From Deltaproteobacteria bacterium (lineage in GTDB: Bacteria > Desulfobacterota > DSM-4660 > Desulfatiglandales > HGW-15), in NCBI GenBank assembly GCA_016926135.1, contig JAFGPH010000535.1, positions 1 to 21,556 of the forward strand: DNA of 21,556 nucleotides, read 5' to 3'. The position numbers and the translations under genes are program-made. Of this stretch, positions 8,077 through 16,405 are shown in pieces. The first letter of the stretch is position 1; each line of letters opens with the position of its first letter. Under the pieces are notes generated by a model. The model did no database searches. It saw only the letters and a program-made list of their open reading frames with translations, and was not told where the DNA came from.

Positions 8077-8167
8077 CGATGAACAAGAAGGCCTGTAGGT
8101 CACGTGCGGAATGCGTCAGTTGTTCCTTGTCACCTCTAACGCGTTACGCTTTGTTGGGAGATATTTC

Positions 8168-9580
8168 ATGGTTGGAATTACATCCTTTGCAGCCTATGTG
8201 CCTGCCTATCGGTTGAGCCGAGACGGGATATCCAAGTTCTGGGGAACGAGAAGCCTGGGAGGGGAGCGGGCGGTCGCGAAATACGATGAAGACAGCCTGA
8301 CCATGGCCGTGGCGGCCACCGTAGGCTGCCTCAGGCGAAGCTCGCTCCCCGTGGAAGGGGTTTATTTTGCCAGCACCACCTTGCCCTACCAGGAGAAACA
8401 GGCGGCTGCCTTGGTGGCCGCGGCCGCAGATCTTTCGAGGAAGATCCGAACCGCCGATTTCTCCGACTCCCTGAGGGCAGGGACGATCGCTTTGAGTGCC
8501 GCATACGATGCTGTGAAAAGCGGTACGGCGGAAAACATTATCGTGGCGGCAGCGGACTGCAGGATGGGCGAAGGAAAGAGCCCATCCGAGCAAATGTTTG
8601 GCGAAGGGGCGGCGGCCATCGCTGTTGGAAGGGAAGATGTCCTTGCGAGCATTGAAGGAAGCTATTCCCTGTCCAGCGAACTGATCGATTCGTGGAGGCT
8701 CATGGGGGACATCTTCACCCGATCCTGGGAAGAGAGATTTGTCATCACCGAAGGGTACCTGAAAACCATGGAGCAGACGATCTCCGGCATCTTGGAAAAG
8801 TATCGTCTCACCGCGAGGGATTTTTCAAAGGTGGTCTTTTATGGACCGGACAAAAAAAGTCATGCCCTTTTGGCAAAGCAGCTCGGTTTTGATTCGGGTG
8901 CCCAGGTCCAAGAGACTCTTTTTGATGCCATTGGGAACACGGGATCTGCAGCGCTTCCGTTGATGATCGTCGCCGCACTCGAAAAGGCGAGCCCGGGCGA
9001 ACTGATCCTGGTTGCCAGTTATGGAGATGGCGGTGATGCGTTCATTCTTAAAGTAACCGAAAACATCAAGATTCTCCCGGAAGATCAAGGGATGAGTGCC
9101 CTATTGGCGAGAAAGATGCCTATCGGATATGAGAGGTATCTGAACTGGAGGAATCTGGTGCCTCTCCATGAGATTTCCCGGCCTCCGTCGCCTTCCCCCT
9201 CCATCACCTGCTTGTGGCGCGAGAGCCGGAATGTTCTCGCCTTGTATGGAACGAAGTGCCGGCACTGCGGGCATCCCCAATACCCCGCTCAAAGGGTTTG
9301 CGGATACTGCCAGACCAAGGATCAATATGACGATTACAAATTCTCGGACAAAAAGGGAACCGTGGTGGCCTATACCATCGATTACTTGACCACGAACCGA
9401 GAGGCCCCTGCCGTTGTAGGAGTCGTGGATTTCGAGGGAGGGGGCAGGATGATGTGCGAAGTCACGGAATGCGAGCCCACTCAGATCAAAGTGGGAATGC
9501 CGGTGGAGATGTGTTTCAGGAAAATCGGCCTGAAGGGCGGTTTCCAGAACTACTTCTGGAAAGCCAGACCCGTAGGTTAA
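8168..9580 (+). CDS. HMG-CoA-synthase-like protein fused to a DUF35 zinc-ribbon/OB domain, catalytic residues replaced
   Basis: A 470-residue fusion. Residues 1-300 align by eye with archaeal-type HMG-CoA synthase (VGITSFAAYVPAYRL, AIGNTGS, ILVASYGDG). Residues 355-470 are a DUF35 rubredoxin-like zinc ribbon (Cys364, 367, 378, 381) plus OB fold. Against the archaeal enzyme the three catalytic positions differ: SESHPY becomes STTLPY (Glu to Thr70), ACKAGT becomes SLRAGT (Cys to Leu102), and VFHQP becomes VFYGP (His to Tyr225). A normal HMG-CoA condensation is thus unlikely. In archaea DUF35 bridges HMG-CoA synthase and thiolase in a channelling complex, and here the thiolase gene follows directly. 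A scaffold or acyl-CoA channelling role is inferred. The ATG at 8168 has GGGAG upstream; an ATG at 8111 lacks a usable ribosome site. Confidence 0.85.
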   Translation: MVGITSFAAYVPAYRLSRDGISKFWGTRSLGGERAVAKYDEDSLTMAVAATVGCLRRSSLPVEGVYFASTTLPYQEKQAAALVAAAADLSRKIRTADFSDSLRAGTIALSAAYDAVKSGTAENIIVAAADCRMGEGKSPSEQMFGEGAAAIAVGREDVLASIEGSYSLSSELIDSWRLMGDIFTRSWEERFVITEGYLKTMEQTISGILEKYRLTARDFSKVVFYGPDKKSHALLAKQLGFDSGAQVQETLFDAIGNTGSAALPLMIVAALEKASPGELILVASYGDGGDAFILKVTENIKILPEDQGMSALLARKMPIGYERYLNWRNLVPLHEISRPPSPSPSITCLWRESRNVLALYGTKCRHCGHPQYPAQRVCGYCQTKDQYDDYKFSDKKGTVVAYTIDYLTTNREAPAVVGVVDFEGGGRMMCEVTECEPTQIKVGMPVEMCFRKIGLKGGFQNYFWKARPVG

Positions 9581-9652
9581 GTAACTGAGATTGGTAAGCA
9601 GCCTAAGGGTCGGCTATGGTTCAGGCAGCCGGCTGAAAGGGAGAATGGGCAA

Positions 9653-10855
9653 ATGTGTGCCATTAAAGACAAAGTGGCCATCATCGGGATGGGCTGTACC
9701 AAGTTCGGGGAATTGTGGGGGAAAAGCGTTGACGACCTCATCACCGATGCGGCCTACGAGGCTTGCGAAGACGCGGGCGTAGATCTCAAGGATATCCAAG
9801 CGGCGTGGTTGGGGACAGTTTTTTCAGGGCAGACGGCCCTCAGTCTCTCGTCGCCCCTTAAGCTTCAGTACATCCCTGTGACCCGAGTGGAAAACATGTG
9901 CGCCACGGGCACTGAGGCGCTTCGGGGTGCTGCCTATGCGGTGGCCGCCGGCGCATGTGACATCGCCCTGGCGGTGGGGGTTGAAAAACTCAAAGACACG
10001 GGATGGACCGGCGTTCAGCCTGCAAACGTCGTCGGAAGAACGGCGATGGGGACGGCCGGCACGGAATTGGAGCTTTCCCCCCCGGGGATTTTTGCGCTGC
10101 TCGCTTCAGGGTACTTTCATAAACATGGCCTGGATCAGGACTACGGGAAAAGGCTTTTGGCTGAAATCGCGGTAAAGAATCACCATAACGGCAGCCTGAA
10201 TCCTAAAGCCCATTTTCAGAATAGAATCACTGTGGAGCAGGTGCTCAAGGCCCCCATTGTCGCGGCGCCCCTGGGCGTGCTCGATTGCTGCGGGGTGAGC
10301 GATGGCGCGGCAGCCGCGATCGTAACCCGTGCGGACAGGGCGAAAAGCTTCCGTGCTGACCCCATTTACATCAAGGCCATGGCCATCAGTGCAGGACCGG
10401 GACGTGATCCCTTGCTCCAGGATTATGATTTCGCCCATGTGGAGGAAAACGTGCGGGCAGCCACACTGGCGTATGCAGAGGCCGGCATCAAGAACCCTCG
10501 CAGCGAGATCAGTATGGCGGAAGTCCATGACTGCTTTACCATTCATGAGATGTCGGTTTACGAGGACTTGGGGTGGAGCAGGAAAGGGATGGCGAAGGAC
10601 GATATTGAAGCGGGAACCTTTCAACTCAAAGGGGATCTGCCGGTCAACACGGATGGGGGTCTGAAGTGTTTCGGGCATCCTCTGGGCGCGAGCGGCTTGA
10701 GGATGCTGTATGAGGTGTATAAACAGCTCCAAGAGAAAGCGGGACCCCGTCAGGTGAAGAACCCCCGCCTTGGGCTTACGCACAACCTGGGGGGGACGAT
10801 CTGGGGCGGCGTAGCCTGCATTTGCATCACAGGAAATGAACGTGACAGGAGCTGA
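9653..10855 (+). CDS. Thiolase, SCP-x/archaeal type
   Basis: A 400-residue thiolase that would cleave a beta-ketoacyl-CoA with CoA. All signature residues are in place: nucleophile Cys83 in ENMCATGTEAL, the EVHDCFTIHE segment, GGLKCFGHPLGASG with the catalytic His, and the final HNLGG. The divergent N-terminus (KVAIIGMGCTKFGE) and the HDCFT motif put it with SCP-x/archaeal-type thiolases, which usually work with a DUF35 partner; that domain is fused to the product of the preceding gene. The ATG at 9653 follows AAAGGGAGAATGGGCA; an ATG at 9645 is out of frame. It is separated from the upstream gene by 72 bases and from the downstream small gene by 4. As the only clearly intact C-C cleaving enzyme here, it probably sets the end product as acetyl-CoA plus an acyl-CoA. 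Confidence 0.93.
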   Translation: MCAIKDKVAIIGMGCTKFGELWGKSVDDLITDAAYEACEDAGVDLKDIQAAWLGTVFSGQTALSLSSPLKLQYIPVTRVENMCATGTEALRGAAYAVAAGACDIALAVGVEKLKDTGWTGVQPANVVGRTAMGTAGTELELSPPGIFALLASGYFHKHGLDQDYGKRLLAEIAVKNHHNGSLNPKAHFQNRITVEQVLKAPIVAAPLGVLDCCGVSDGAAAAIVTRADRAKSFRADPIYIKAMAISAGPGRDPLLQDYDFAHVEENVRAATLAYAEAGIKNPRSEISMAEVHDCFTIHEMSVYEDLGWSRKGMAKDDIEAGTFQLKGDLPVNTDGGLKCFGHPLGASGLRMLYEVYKQLQEKAGPRQVKNPRLGLTHNLGGTIWGGVACICITGNERDRS

Positions 10856-10859
10856 TATC

Positions 10860-11484
10860 ATGCCAAGGATTACCATTAGGGACTGGCCCCCGTATTCCCC
10901 CACCGATCAGAATCGACGCGACAGCACGGTTGTTGCAGCCAGACTGATGATGAACGCGGCTCTGACTGCGCCCAATGTGGGCGGGCTACCCATGACGGAG
11001 GGCGAAATCGTTTACGGCGAGGAGGAACAGGATGCGATTGCCCGGAAAATGGAGGAACTCGCCTATGAGAACGAGACGTGGAAACACATCTTTCTCTACG
11101 AGGCGGTCATGGCCCGGCAGGCCGACACCCTGCTCCTGCTGGGGAACACACGTGCCTACTCCAGCCCCTGGAACGGGAAGGGAGGATTATCGTCCCGCAG
11201 AAATGGAGAGACGGGGTCAGATTCTGCAGTATCCTCCGCTGTACATGCGCTTCACGGGTCGTGGCCGCGACCTGGGCCGCAGGGGGATCAACACAAAAGA
11301 CCGGTGGTGGGATCCACCCTATACCCGTCTTGAAATCGTGGAGGATGACAAGTGGGGGGATTCCGTTCTGGACCGAGATTATGCCATCTTTGTTGCGGCT
11401 GACGAGATTCGAAAGGAGAAGAAATGGAATCGCTTGAATTTGCCCAAGATCAAGGAGACCCTGGACAGCAAGAAGAGTCGGTAA
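10860..11484 (+). pseudogene. Frameshifted small gene, N-terminus resembling the DUF2148/COG4739 family
   Basis: The reading frame starting at ATG 10860 (AGGAGC eight bases upstream) codes for a protein whose opening AARLMMNAALTAPNVGG and following IVYGEEEQDAIARKMEELA resemble the N-terminal half of DUF2148-type proteins. That frame loses coding character soon after TLLLLGNTRAYSSPW. Another frame, one base later, becomes coding-like from about 11180 (MERRGQILQYPPLYMRF, then VLDRDYAIFVAADEIRK) and ends at TAA 11484. The junction lies in the purine-rich stretch around 11172-11186. A single-base indel would join the two parts into a protein of about 207 residues. The C-terminal part has none of the cysteines expected of DUF2148. 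Sequencing error, true mutation and programmed shift cannot be separated here. Confidence 0.55.
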
Positions 11485-11516
11485 TGCATCTTCTAGCCGA
11501 ATAGAGGAGGACACCG

Positions 11517-12299
11517 ATGATGCACCTCGCGGAAATAGAAGAGGCCATGTCGATCTACATCAGGCACCAGAGCCATCCCGTGGCCATTCAAATGCTGGCG
11601 GACGAGGATGGAATCCCTGGGGATGCGAAGAAACCATTGAAGGACTTCGGGGTGCCGTTTTCGCTTTGCCAGGCCCTGGCCCTGAGCCGAAAAGAGGGGT
11701 TGACGATCGTGCTGGACAGGGAGAGCCAGTCGTGTCCCATTGCGCTCAGCGGTTTGGGCTTTGTGCGGCCGGAGGCATTTCTGAGCGGGCAACATGTGCT
11801 GGCCCCTGTGAATCAGTCCCCAGAGGCGAGGAAGCAGGCTGTGGCATCATTGCCGAGGTTTCCCTTTGGAAAGTACCGGCATATTCTGATCTCCCCGCTG
11901 AAGACGGCCCGTTTTGAGCCGGACGTGATCGTATTTTACGGTAGCGGCGCGCAGGTGATGAGGATGATTCAGGCCGCCGTGTTTTCCTCGGGCGAAGCGC
12001 TGAATTCCACATCCACCGGCAGCGGAGGGTGCCTCCTGCCGATTGTCTCCCCCGTTCTGGAAGGGCGCTGCAAATTCGCTGTTCCGGGAAACGGAGATCG
12101 CCGATTGGGCCTGGTCGCTGATGGGGAGCTTTCCTTCGGCATGCCCCGGAACCTGTTCGAAGAGGTGATCAAAGGGCTGAAGCTCTCCCATGATGGAAAA
12201 CAGACCTATCCCATCAGCCCGGGGTATCTGAAGCTGGAGTATCAGTTGCCTCCCACCTATGGGGCGCTGAGAAAGGCGCTTCTTGAGAATTCCAAATAA
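11517..12299 (+). CDS. DUF169 family protein
   Basis: A soluble protein of 260 residues that matches the DUF169 pattern: HPVAIQMLADED near the N-terminus, PFSLCQALALSRKEG, SCPIALSGLGF, FEPDVIVFYGSGAQVMRM and GDRRLGLVADGELSFGMP. The family is common in anaerobes, often with reductive or one-carbon enzymes, but its biochemical role is not established to my knowledge. The start codon ATG 11517 has a strong GAGGAGG six bases upstream; a second ATG follows at once. It sits between the frameshifted gene and the CoA ligase in the same operon. No signal peptide or membrane segment is visible. I cannot assign a reaction. Confidence 0.8.
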   Translation: MMHLAEIEEAMSIYIRHQSHPVAIQMLADEDGIPGDAKKPLKDFGVPFSLCQALALSRKEGLTIVLDRESQSCPIALSGLGFVRPEAFLSGQHVLAPVNQSPEARKQAVASLPRFPFGKYRHILISPLKTARFEPDVIVFYGSGAQVMRMIQAAVFSSGEALNSTSTGSGGCLLPIVSPVLEGRCKFAVPGNGDRRLGLVADGELSFGMPRNLFEEVIKGLKLSHDGKQTYPISPGYLKLEYQLPPTYGALRKALLENSK

Positions 12300-12346
12300 A
12301 AGCAAGCATAATGCCGGCACGATAAATTCGTGAAGGAGGGTTCGTC

Positions 12347-13942
12347 ATGTCAGAGGGGAAAACGCCTTACGTACTCGGCGAACTGATCGAAGACAGGGCC
12401 AGAAGGAACGGCGAGAGGATTTTTCTCTGGTTCAAGGACCGGACATTCACGTATGACGAGATGAATCGCTACGCAAACCGGTGCGCAAACGCTTTCCTGC
12501 GGCAGGGCGTGGTGAAAGGGGACAAGATCAGCATCATGCTCCCCAACTGCCCTGAGTTCCTGTTTATATGGTTCGGTTCGGCAAAGGTCGGAGCCGTGGA
12601 GGTTCCCATCAATACGTCCTACAAGGGCGAGTTTTTGCGCCACCTCGTCGACCAGTCCGATTCAAAGGTCCTGTTTCTTGATCATGAATGGCTGGACCGC
12701 CTGAAACTGATTCAGGACGATCTGAAGAAGCTCAAGCAGGTGGTGGTCCTCGGAGGGCTCACAAAAGAGGAGGCGGCGGGTTCCAGTATCCCCATGATCA
12801 GCTTTGAAGAGTTTTTCGATGCCCCTGAGACCCCGGTTGATATCGAGATCTATCCCCACGATCCCCAGAACATCATCTACACGTCTGGCACTACGGGCGT
12901 CTCCAAGGGCGCTCTCGGCCCCCACAAATTCTGGATCGTGGTGGCGGAGCAGTTGCTTCCCCTTCGCGAGGGAGGCAGGGATGACATCTTTTACACCTTC
13001 CTGCCCCTCTACCACATGAACGGGCAATGTCTTACCACCATCACCGCTCTGCTTGCAGAAGGCCAGATGGTCCTCTCGGACAAGTTCAGCGCCAGCCGCT
13101 TCTGGGAGGATATCCGCAAGTACAAGGCGACCCAGTTCAACTACCTGGGCGCCGTGATTCCCATTCTCGAAAAGCAGCCCGAGAAGCCCGATGATATCGA
13201 CAATACGGTTAAGATTGCCTTCGGCGCCGGATGCCCCCAGGCCGTCATGGACCGCTTCGAAAAAAGGTTCGGTTTAAAGTGTATGGAAGGTTTCGGCATG
13301 ACCGAGATCGGCATCCCGGTTCACACCACCCTCTACGACCGGAGACCGGGCTCCTGCGGACAACCCCTGCCCATTTACGAGATCAAGCTCTTTGATGATG
13401 AAGACAGGGAGGTACCGCCGGGAGTGCCCGGAGAGATCGTGTTCCGCCCGAAGGAGCCCTTCATTATGATGCTTGAATACTACAGGATGCCCGACAAGAC
13501 CCTCGAAACGTTCCGAAACCTCTGGTTCCATACCGGTGACCTGGCAAAGAGGGACGAGGACGGCTACCTCTATTTCGTGGACCGGAAGAAGGATTCCCTT
13601 CGGAGAAGAGGGGAGAACATCTCCTCCTTCGAGGTGGAGCGTGCGATCAATACTCACCCCAAGGTTCTTGAGTCGGCAGCCGTTGCGGTTAAGGCTGAAA
13701 TGCCGGAAGATGAAGTGAAGATATGTGTGGTTCTCAAACCCGGTGAGAAACTGACTCCCGAGGAGTTGATCGCCTACGCAGTCGAAAGGATGCCCCATTT
13801 TGCGGTGCCCCGCTTCGTGGAGTTTATGGACAGTCTGCCCAAGACCCCCACGGAACGGATACAGAAATACCTGCTTAAACAGGCAGGCATCACGCCAAAC
13901 ACATGGGATCGTGAAAAAGCGGGGATTCAAGTGAAACGGTAG
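12347..13942 (+). CDS. Acyl-CoA ligase, AMP-forming (CaiC-like)
   Basis: A 531-residue class I adenylate-forming enzyme that activates a carboxylic acid with ATP and CoA. The ATP loop YTSGTTGVSKG lies at 178-188. The region FHTGDLAKRDEDGYLYFVDR and KDSLRRRGENISSFEVE are the hinge and core motifs typical of the crotonobetaine/carnitine-CoA ligase-like group. At the C-terminus the usual catalytic lysine motif (P-x-T-x-x-G-K) reads PKTPTERIQK, with Arg504 in place of the Lys; I recall the same change in several relatives, so it need not mean inactivity. AAGGAGGG lies upstream of the ATG. It is the last gene of the operon and meets the regulator gene tail to tail with nine bases between stop codons. 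It probably activates the pathway acid before thiolysis; exact substrate unknown. Confidence 0.92.
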   Translation: MSEGKTPYVLGELIEDRARRNGERIFLWFKDRTFTYDEMNRYANRCANAFLRQGVVKGDKISIMLPNCPEFLFIWFGSAKVGAVEVPINTSYKGEFLRHLVDQSDSKVLFLDHEWLDRLKLIQDDLKKLKQVVVLGGLTKEEAAGSSIPMISFEEFFDAPETPVDIEIYPHDPQNIIYTSGTTGVSKGALGPHKFWIVVAEQLLPLREGGRDDIFYTFLPLYHMNGQCLTTITALLAEGQMVLSDKFSASRFWEDIRKYKATQFNYLGAVIPILEKQPEKPDDIDNTVKIAFGAGCPQAVMDRFEKRFGLKCMEGFGMTEIGIPVHTTLYDRRPGSCGQPLPIYEIKLFDDEDREVPPGVPGEIVFRPKEPFIMMLEYYRMPDKTLETFRNLWFHTGDLAKRDEDGYLYFVDRKKDSLRRRGENISSFEVERAINTHPKVLESAAVAVKAEMPEDEVKICVVLKPGEKLTPEELIAYAVERMPHFAVPRFVEFMDSLPKTPTERIQKYLLKQAGITPNTWDREKAGIQVKR

Positions 13943-13951
13943 GCCCGGGAA

Positions 13952-14533
13952 TCAAGACCTACGGTAGTTGTACATCACGGCCAGAAGTTTAGCCTTCTTC
14001 TTTCCCAGGCTTTTGCCGGTGTGGGGCACCGCTGCATCAAAGTAAACGCTGTCGCCCTTTTCCATGAGATACCGATTCCCGTCGTAGATCAATTCATGCT
14101 TGCCCTCCAGGACATACATGAATTCTTCGCCCTCGTGCTGGAAAATGGCCTCTTCGTCGAAAGCGGGCTCAATGATGAAAGGCTCCATGTTCTTGCCTGA
14201 TTTATCCGAGGCAAGGGCTTCGTAGTTATATCCGTATAAAGACCCCTCTGCCAGAGACCCTACCACCTTGACGATCTTTCCCTTCGTTTTTTTGGTGAAC
14301 GAGATTTGGGTATTCTTCTTCTCTTGAGGGTCTTCTTCCAGAAGAGAGGCGGCATCCACCCCAAAGGCCATGGCAATTTTGTTGAGGGTGGAATAGGGGG
14401 GGGCCTTCTTTGCCCTCTCGATTTTTGACAGGTAACCCTTGGTGAGGCCTGTCAGTTCGGCCAGTTTGTCCAAGGTGATCTTTCTTTTTTTTCGCAGATG
14501 GTGGATGTTCCTGGCAATCAGTTCTTCGCCCAC
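13952..14533 (-). CDS. XRE-cupin transcriptional regulator
   Basis: A 193-residue DNA-binding protein with an N-terminal helix-turn-helix of the XRE/HTH_3 type at about 8-62 (LAELTGLTKGYLSKIERAKK) and a C-terminal cupin at about 110-190 (HEGEEFMYVLEGKHELIYDG, then EKGDSVYFDAAVPHTG). In this family the cupin usually senses a small metabolite. It starts at GTG 14533 with GGAGG seven bases before it. It is the last gene of the minus-strand unit from 17226, after the kinase ATP-binding subunit. It is the only regulator in the window, and its unit carries the shared 17-bp element, so it is the best candidate to bind that element and control itself and the cluster. Activator or repressor cannot be told, though the operator overlaps the -35 box and spacer. 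Confidence 0.9.
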   Translation of the reverse strand: MGEELIARNIHHLRKKRKITLDKLAELTGLTKGYLSKIERAKKAPPYSTLNKIAMAFGVDAASLLEEDPQEKKNTQISFTKKTKGKIVKVVGSLAEGSLYGYNYEALASDKSGKNMEPFIIEPAFDEEAIFQHEGEEFMYVLEGKHELIYDGNRYLMEKGDSVYFDAAVPHTGKSLGKKKAKLLAVMYNYRRS

Positions 14534-14570
14534 GAGTGGACCTCCGCAAAAGGTGTCTCAGGATGCTCTC

Positions 14571-15593
14571 TTATGCCATTCTACTTAGCATGAGATCGAG
14601 AATGCGGTCAACGGGCTTTTTCTGTTCGGCGATCACCTCTGCCCGGGTCTGCAACAGAACGACGCTCTCAGGGCACTGGAGATCCTGGTCCACGGCCCAT
14701 TCCGTGTCCTGGGGAACCCCGAAGTGCGCTTCGAGGACCTTCCCCAACCGGCCTATTTCTTTCACTTCTTGATCGTTCAGACAGAAAGCATTGCAACGAT
14801 CGGGGGAGGTTTCCACTTCAGCAACGCCGACCTCCTGACAGGTGATACACCTCTTTTTGCTGCCCAGTTTCATATCTACGATCTCCAGGCTTTCCTTGTC
14901 CAGGACATACACATCCGGCAGTGCTTCCCCTCCCACAACGCTTTCCCCCAGCCCCCAGTTGGCCTCGATGAACATGGTGGAGCGGTTTCCCGTATTGGGA
15001 TCCGCTGTGAATAGGACTCCTGCAGAGCGGGCGTTGACCATCTTGATCACGGCCACGCCAATCGGGTCTCTTCCCAGTGGCAATCCGAGCCGTTTTCTCG
15101 CTGACAGGGACCTGGCGTTGAAGGTGCTGGACCAGACCTTTATGATGTTCTTGATGAGATCGGCTTCTCCGATGACGTTCAAATGGGTTTCATATTGTCC
15201 CGGGTGGCTTGAGGCCCCTGCCGACCTGGTTGAAACGGCGACCCTTTCAACCTCACATTTCTGACAGATTTCGCGGTAATGGGACAGAATTCGTTCCTTC
15301 AAGTTAGCCGGCATCTCCTTTGATTCCACGATCTTTCGTAAATGCGCACTCGCCTCGTCGAAATGCGCAATATGCTGGAAACCATGGTCGATGTTCCCGA
15401 GATAGTCGTCTATCTCCTCGGCTGCTCCTGTTTCCGACATGAATCTCTCATAAGCCTCAAGAGAGAGGGCAAACCCCGGCGGCACCCGCAGGCCGATCTT
15501 CGCCATTTCGCCCAGATTGGCGCACTTCTTTCCGACCACGGAGTTGAACTCCTGACCCAGTTCTTCAATTCTGAAGGAATAATGAATCGGCAT
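14571..15593 (-). CDS. PEP-synthase-type ATP-binding subunit (phenylphosphate synthase beta-like)
   Basis: A 340-residue stand-alone version of the N-terminal nucleotide-binding domain of PEP synthase/pyruvate phosphate dikinase. Typical motifs are VGKKCANLGEMAKIGLRVPPGFA at the N-terminus, STRSAGASSHPGQYETHLNV in the middle, ARSAGVLFTADPNTGN, GLGESVVGG and near the end DTEWAVDQD with VLLQTRAE. There is no phosphohistidine or PEP-binding domain. The size and makeup match PpsB of phenylphosphate synthase, which passes a phosphoryl group from ATP to the histidine of the PpsA partner. That partner is probably encoded divergently at 17638. AAAGGAG precedes the ATG. Such enzymes act on phenol in known cases; here no UbiD-type phenylphosphate carboxylase is present, so the acceptor is probably different. 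Confidence 0.88.
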   Translation of the reverse strand: MPIHYSFRIEELGQEFNSVVGKKCANLGEMAKIGLRVPPGFALSLEAYERFMSETGAAEEIDDYLGNIDHGFQHIAHFDEASAHLRKIVESKEMPANLKERILSHYREICQKCEVERVAVSTRSAGASSHPGQYETHLNVIGEADLIKNIIKVWSSTFNARSLSARKRLGLPLGRDPIGVAVIKMVNARSAGVLFTADPNTGNRSTMFIEANWGLGESVVGGEALPDVYVLDKESLEIVDMKLGSKKRCITCQEVGVAEVETSPDRCNAFCLNDQEVKEIGRLGKVLEAHFGVPQDTEWAVDQDLQCPESVVLLQTRAEVIAEQKKPVDRILDLMLSRMA

Positions 15594-15655
15594 CTTGCTC
15601 CTTTTTCCCTCCCTTGCACTGATGAGAGTCCAGTGCTTTGGTTTCTCTCAAGTCG

Positions 15656-16360
15656 TCAGTTCCAAACCCTCTCCAATCCAGACACCAAGCTTTCAGAGGT
15701 CATCACCCAGCCGAAATGGGACTTGACATTGAGCAAGGTCGTCTCCTGCGTCGTGCTTGGGCCCGCATGGCTCACGGCATCTGAAACAAGAAGTGAAAAA
15801 AAGTCCAAGAAAAATGCGTGCCGAAGGGTCGATTCCACGCACAGGTTGGTCGCCGTTCCGACAAAGACAAGATACTTGATGCCAAAGGTGCCTAAAATGA
15901 GTTCCAGATTAGTTCCTATGAATCCGTCATATCTCTGCTTCCTGACGATGATGTCTTCAGGCTCTGGCTTGAGTTCTTCTATGATCTCAGCTCCCCAAGT
16001 GCCGTAAATATAGAATTTGTCTCTAAGCTCGGGTTGCTGATGAATCAGTCTCAGCCCTTTTGATTTCAGATTGTAGGGCGCATCGGCTGGACCTCTGTCT
16101 GAGAAATCAGGGCTGCATCCCATCAGGAGGTATATAATCCTGGCACCCTTTTTTCGGGATGCAGCAATGACCCTTTGGCACGGCGCGATAATGCGTTGTG
16201 TGTTGGAAATATCGTGACCGGTTACGTCGAAGTATCCCCCTTTCTTCACAAAGGCGTTCTGCATGTCCACGACGATGACGGCCGTCTTCAAGACATTGAT
16301 GGAAATAGGCTCCGGTTCCGCTTCGATCACCGTAAGGCGTTTCCGATGGTCATCCGCCAT
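15656..16360 (-). CDS. Isochorismatase-fold cysteine hydrolase (RutB/carbamoylsarcosine hydrolase-like)
   Basis: A 234-residue cytoplasmic hydrolase with the family's Asp-Lys-Cys triad visible: Asp32 in VVDMQNAF, Lys141 in VRKQRYDGFIGT and Cys174 in TATNLCVEST. The spacing and the segments KQRYDGF, GT-NLELIL and SHFGWVMTSE resemble RutB-type ureidoacrylate hydrolases and related amidases more than isochorismatase itself. The likely reaction is hydrolysis of a C-N bond (amide, carbamoyl or ureido). It sits 45 bases after the DUF2284 gene and 62 bases before the kinase subunit in one transcription unit, suggesting the pathway substrate or a side product has an amide-like group, or that it repairs an off-path product. 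The true substrate is unknown. Confidence 0.85.
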   Translation of the reverse strand: MADDHRKRLTVIEAEPEPISINVLKTAVIVVDMQNAFVKKGGYFDVTGHDISNTQRIIAPCQRVIAASRKKGARIIYLLMGCSPDFSDRGPADAPYNLKSKGLRLIHQQPELRDKFYIYGTWGAEIIEELKPEPEDIIVRKQRYDGFIGTNLELILGTFGIKYLVFVGTATNLCVESTLRHAFFLDFFSLLVSDAVSHAGPSTTQETTLLNVKSHFGWVMTSESLVSGLERVWN

Positions 16361-16405
16361 AACGCCGCCTACCTCACCATCGCCTTTCTATCTTCTGGCA
16401 ACCTG

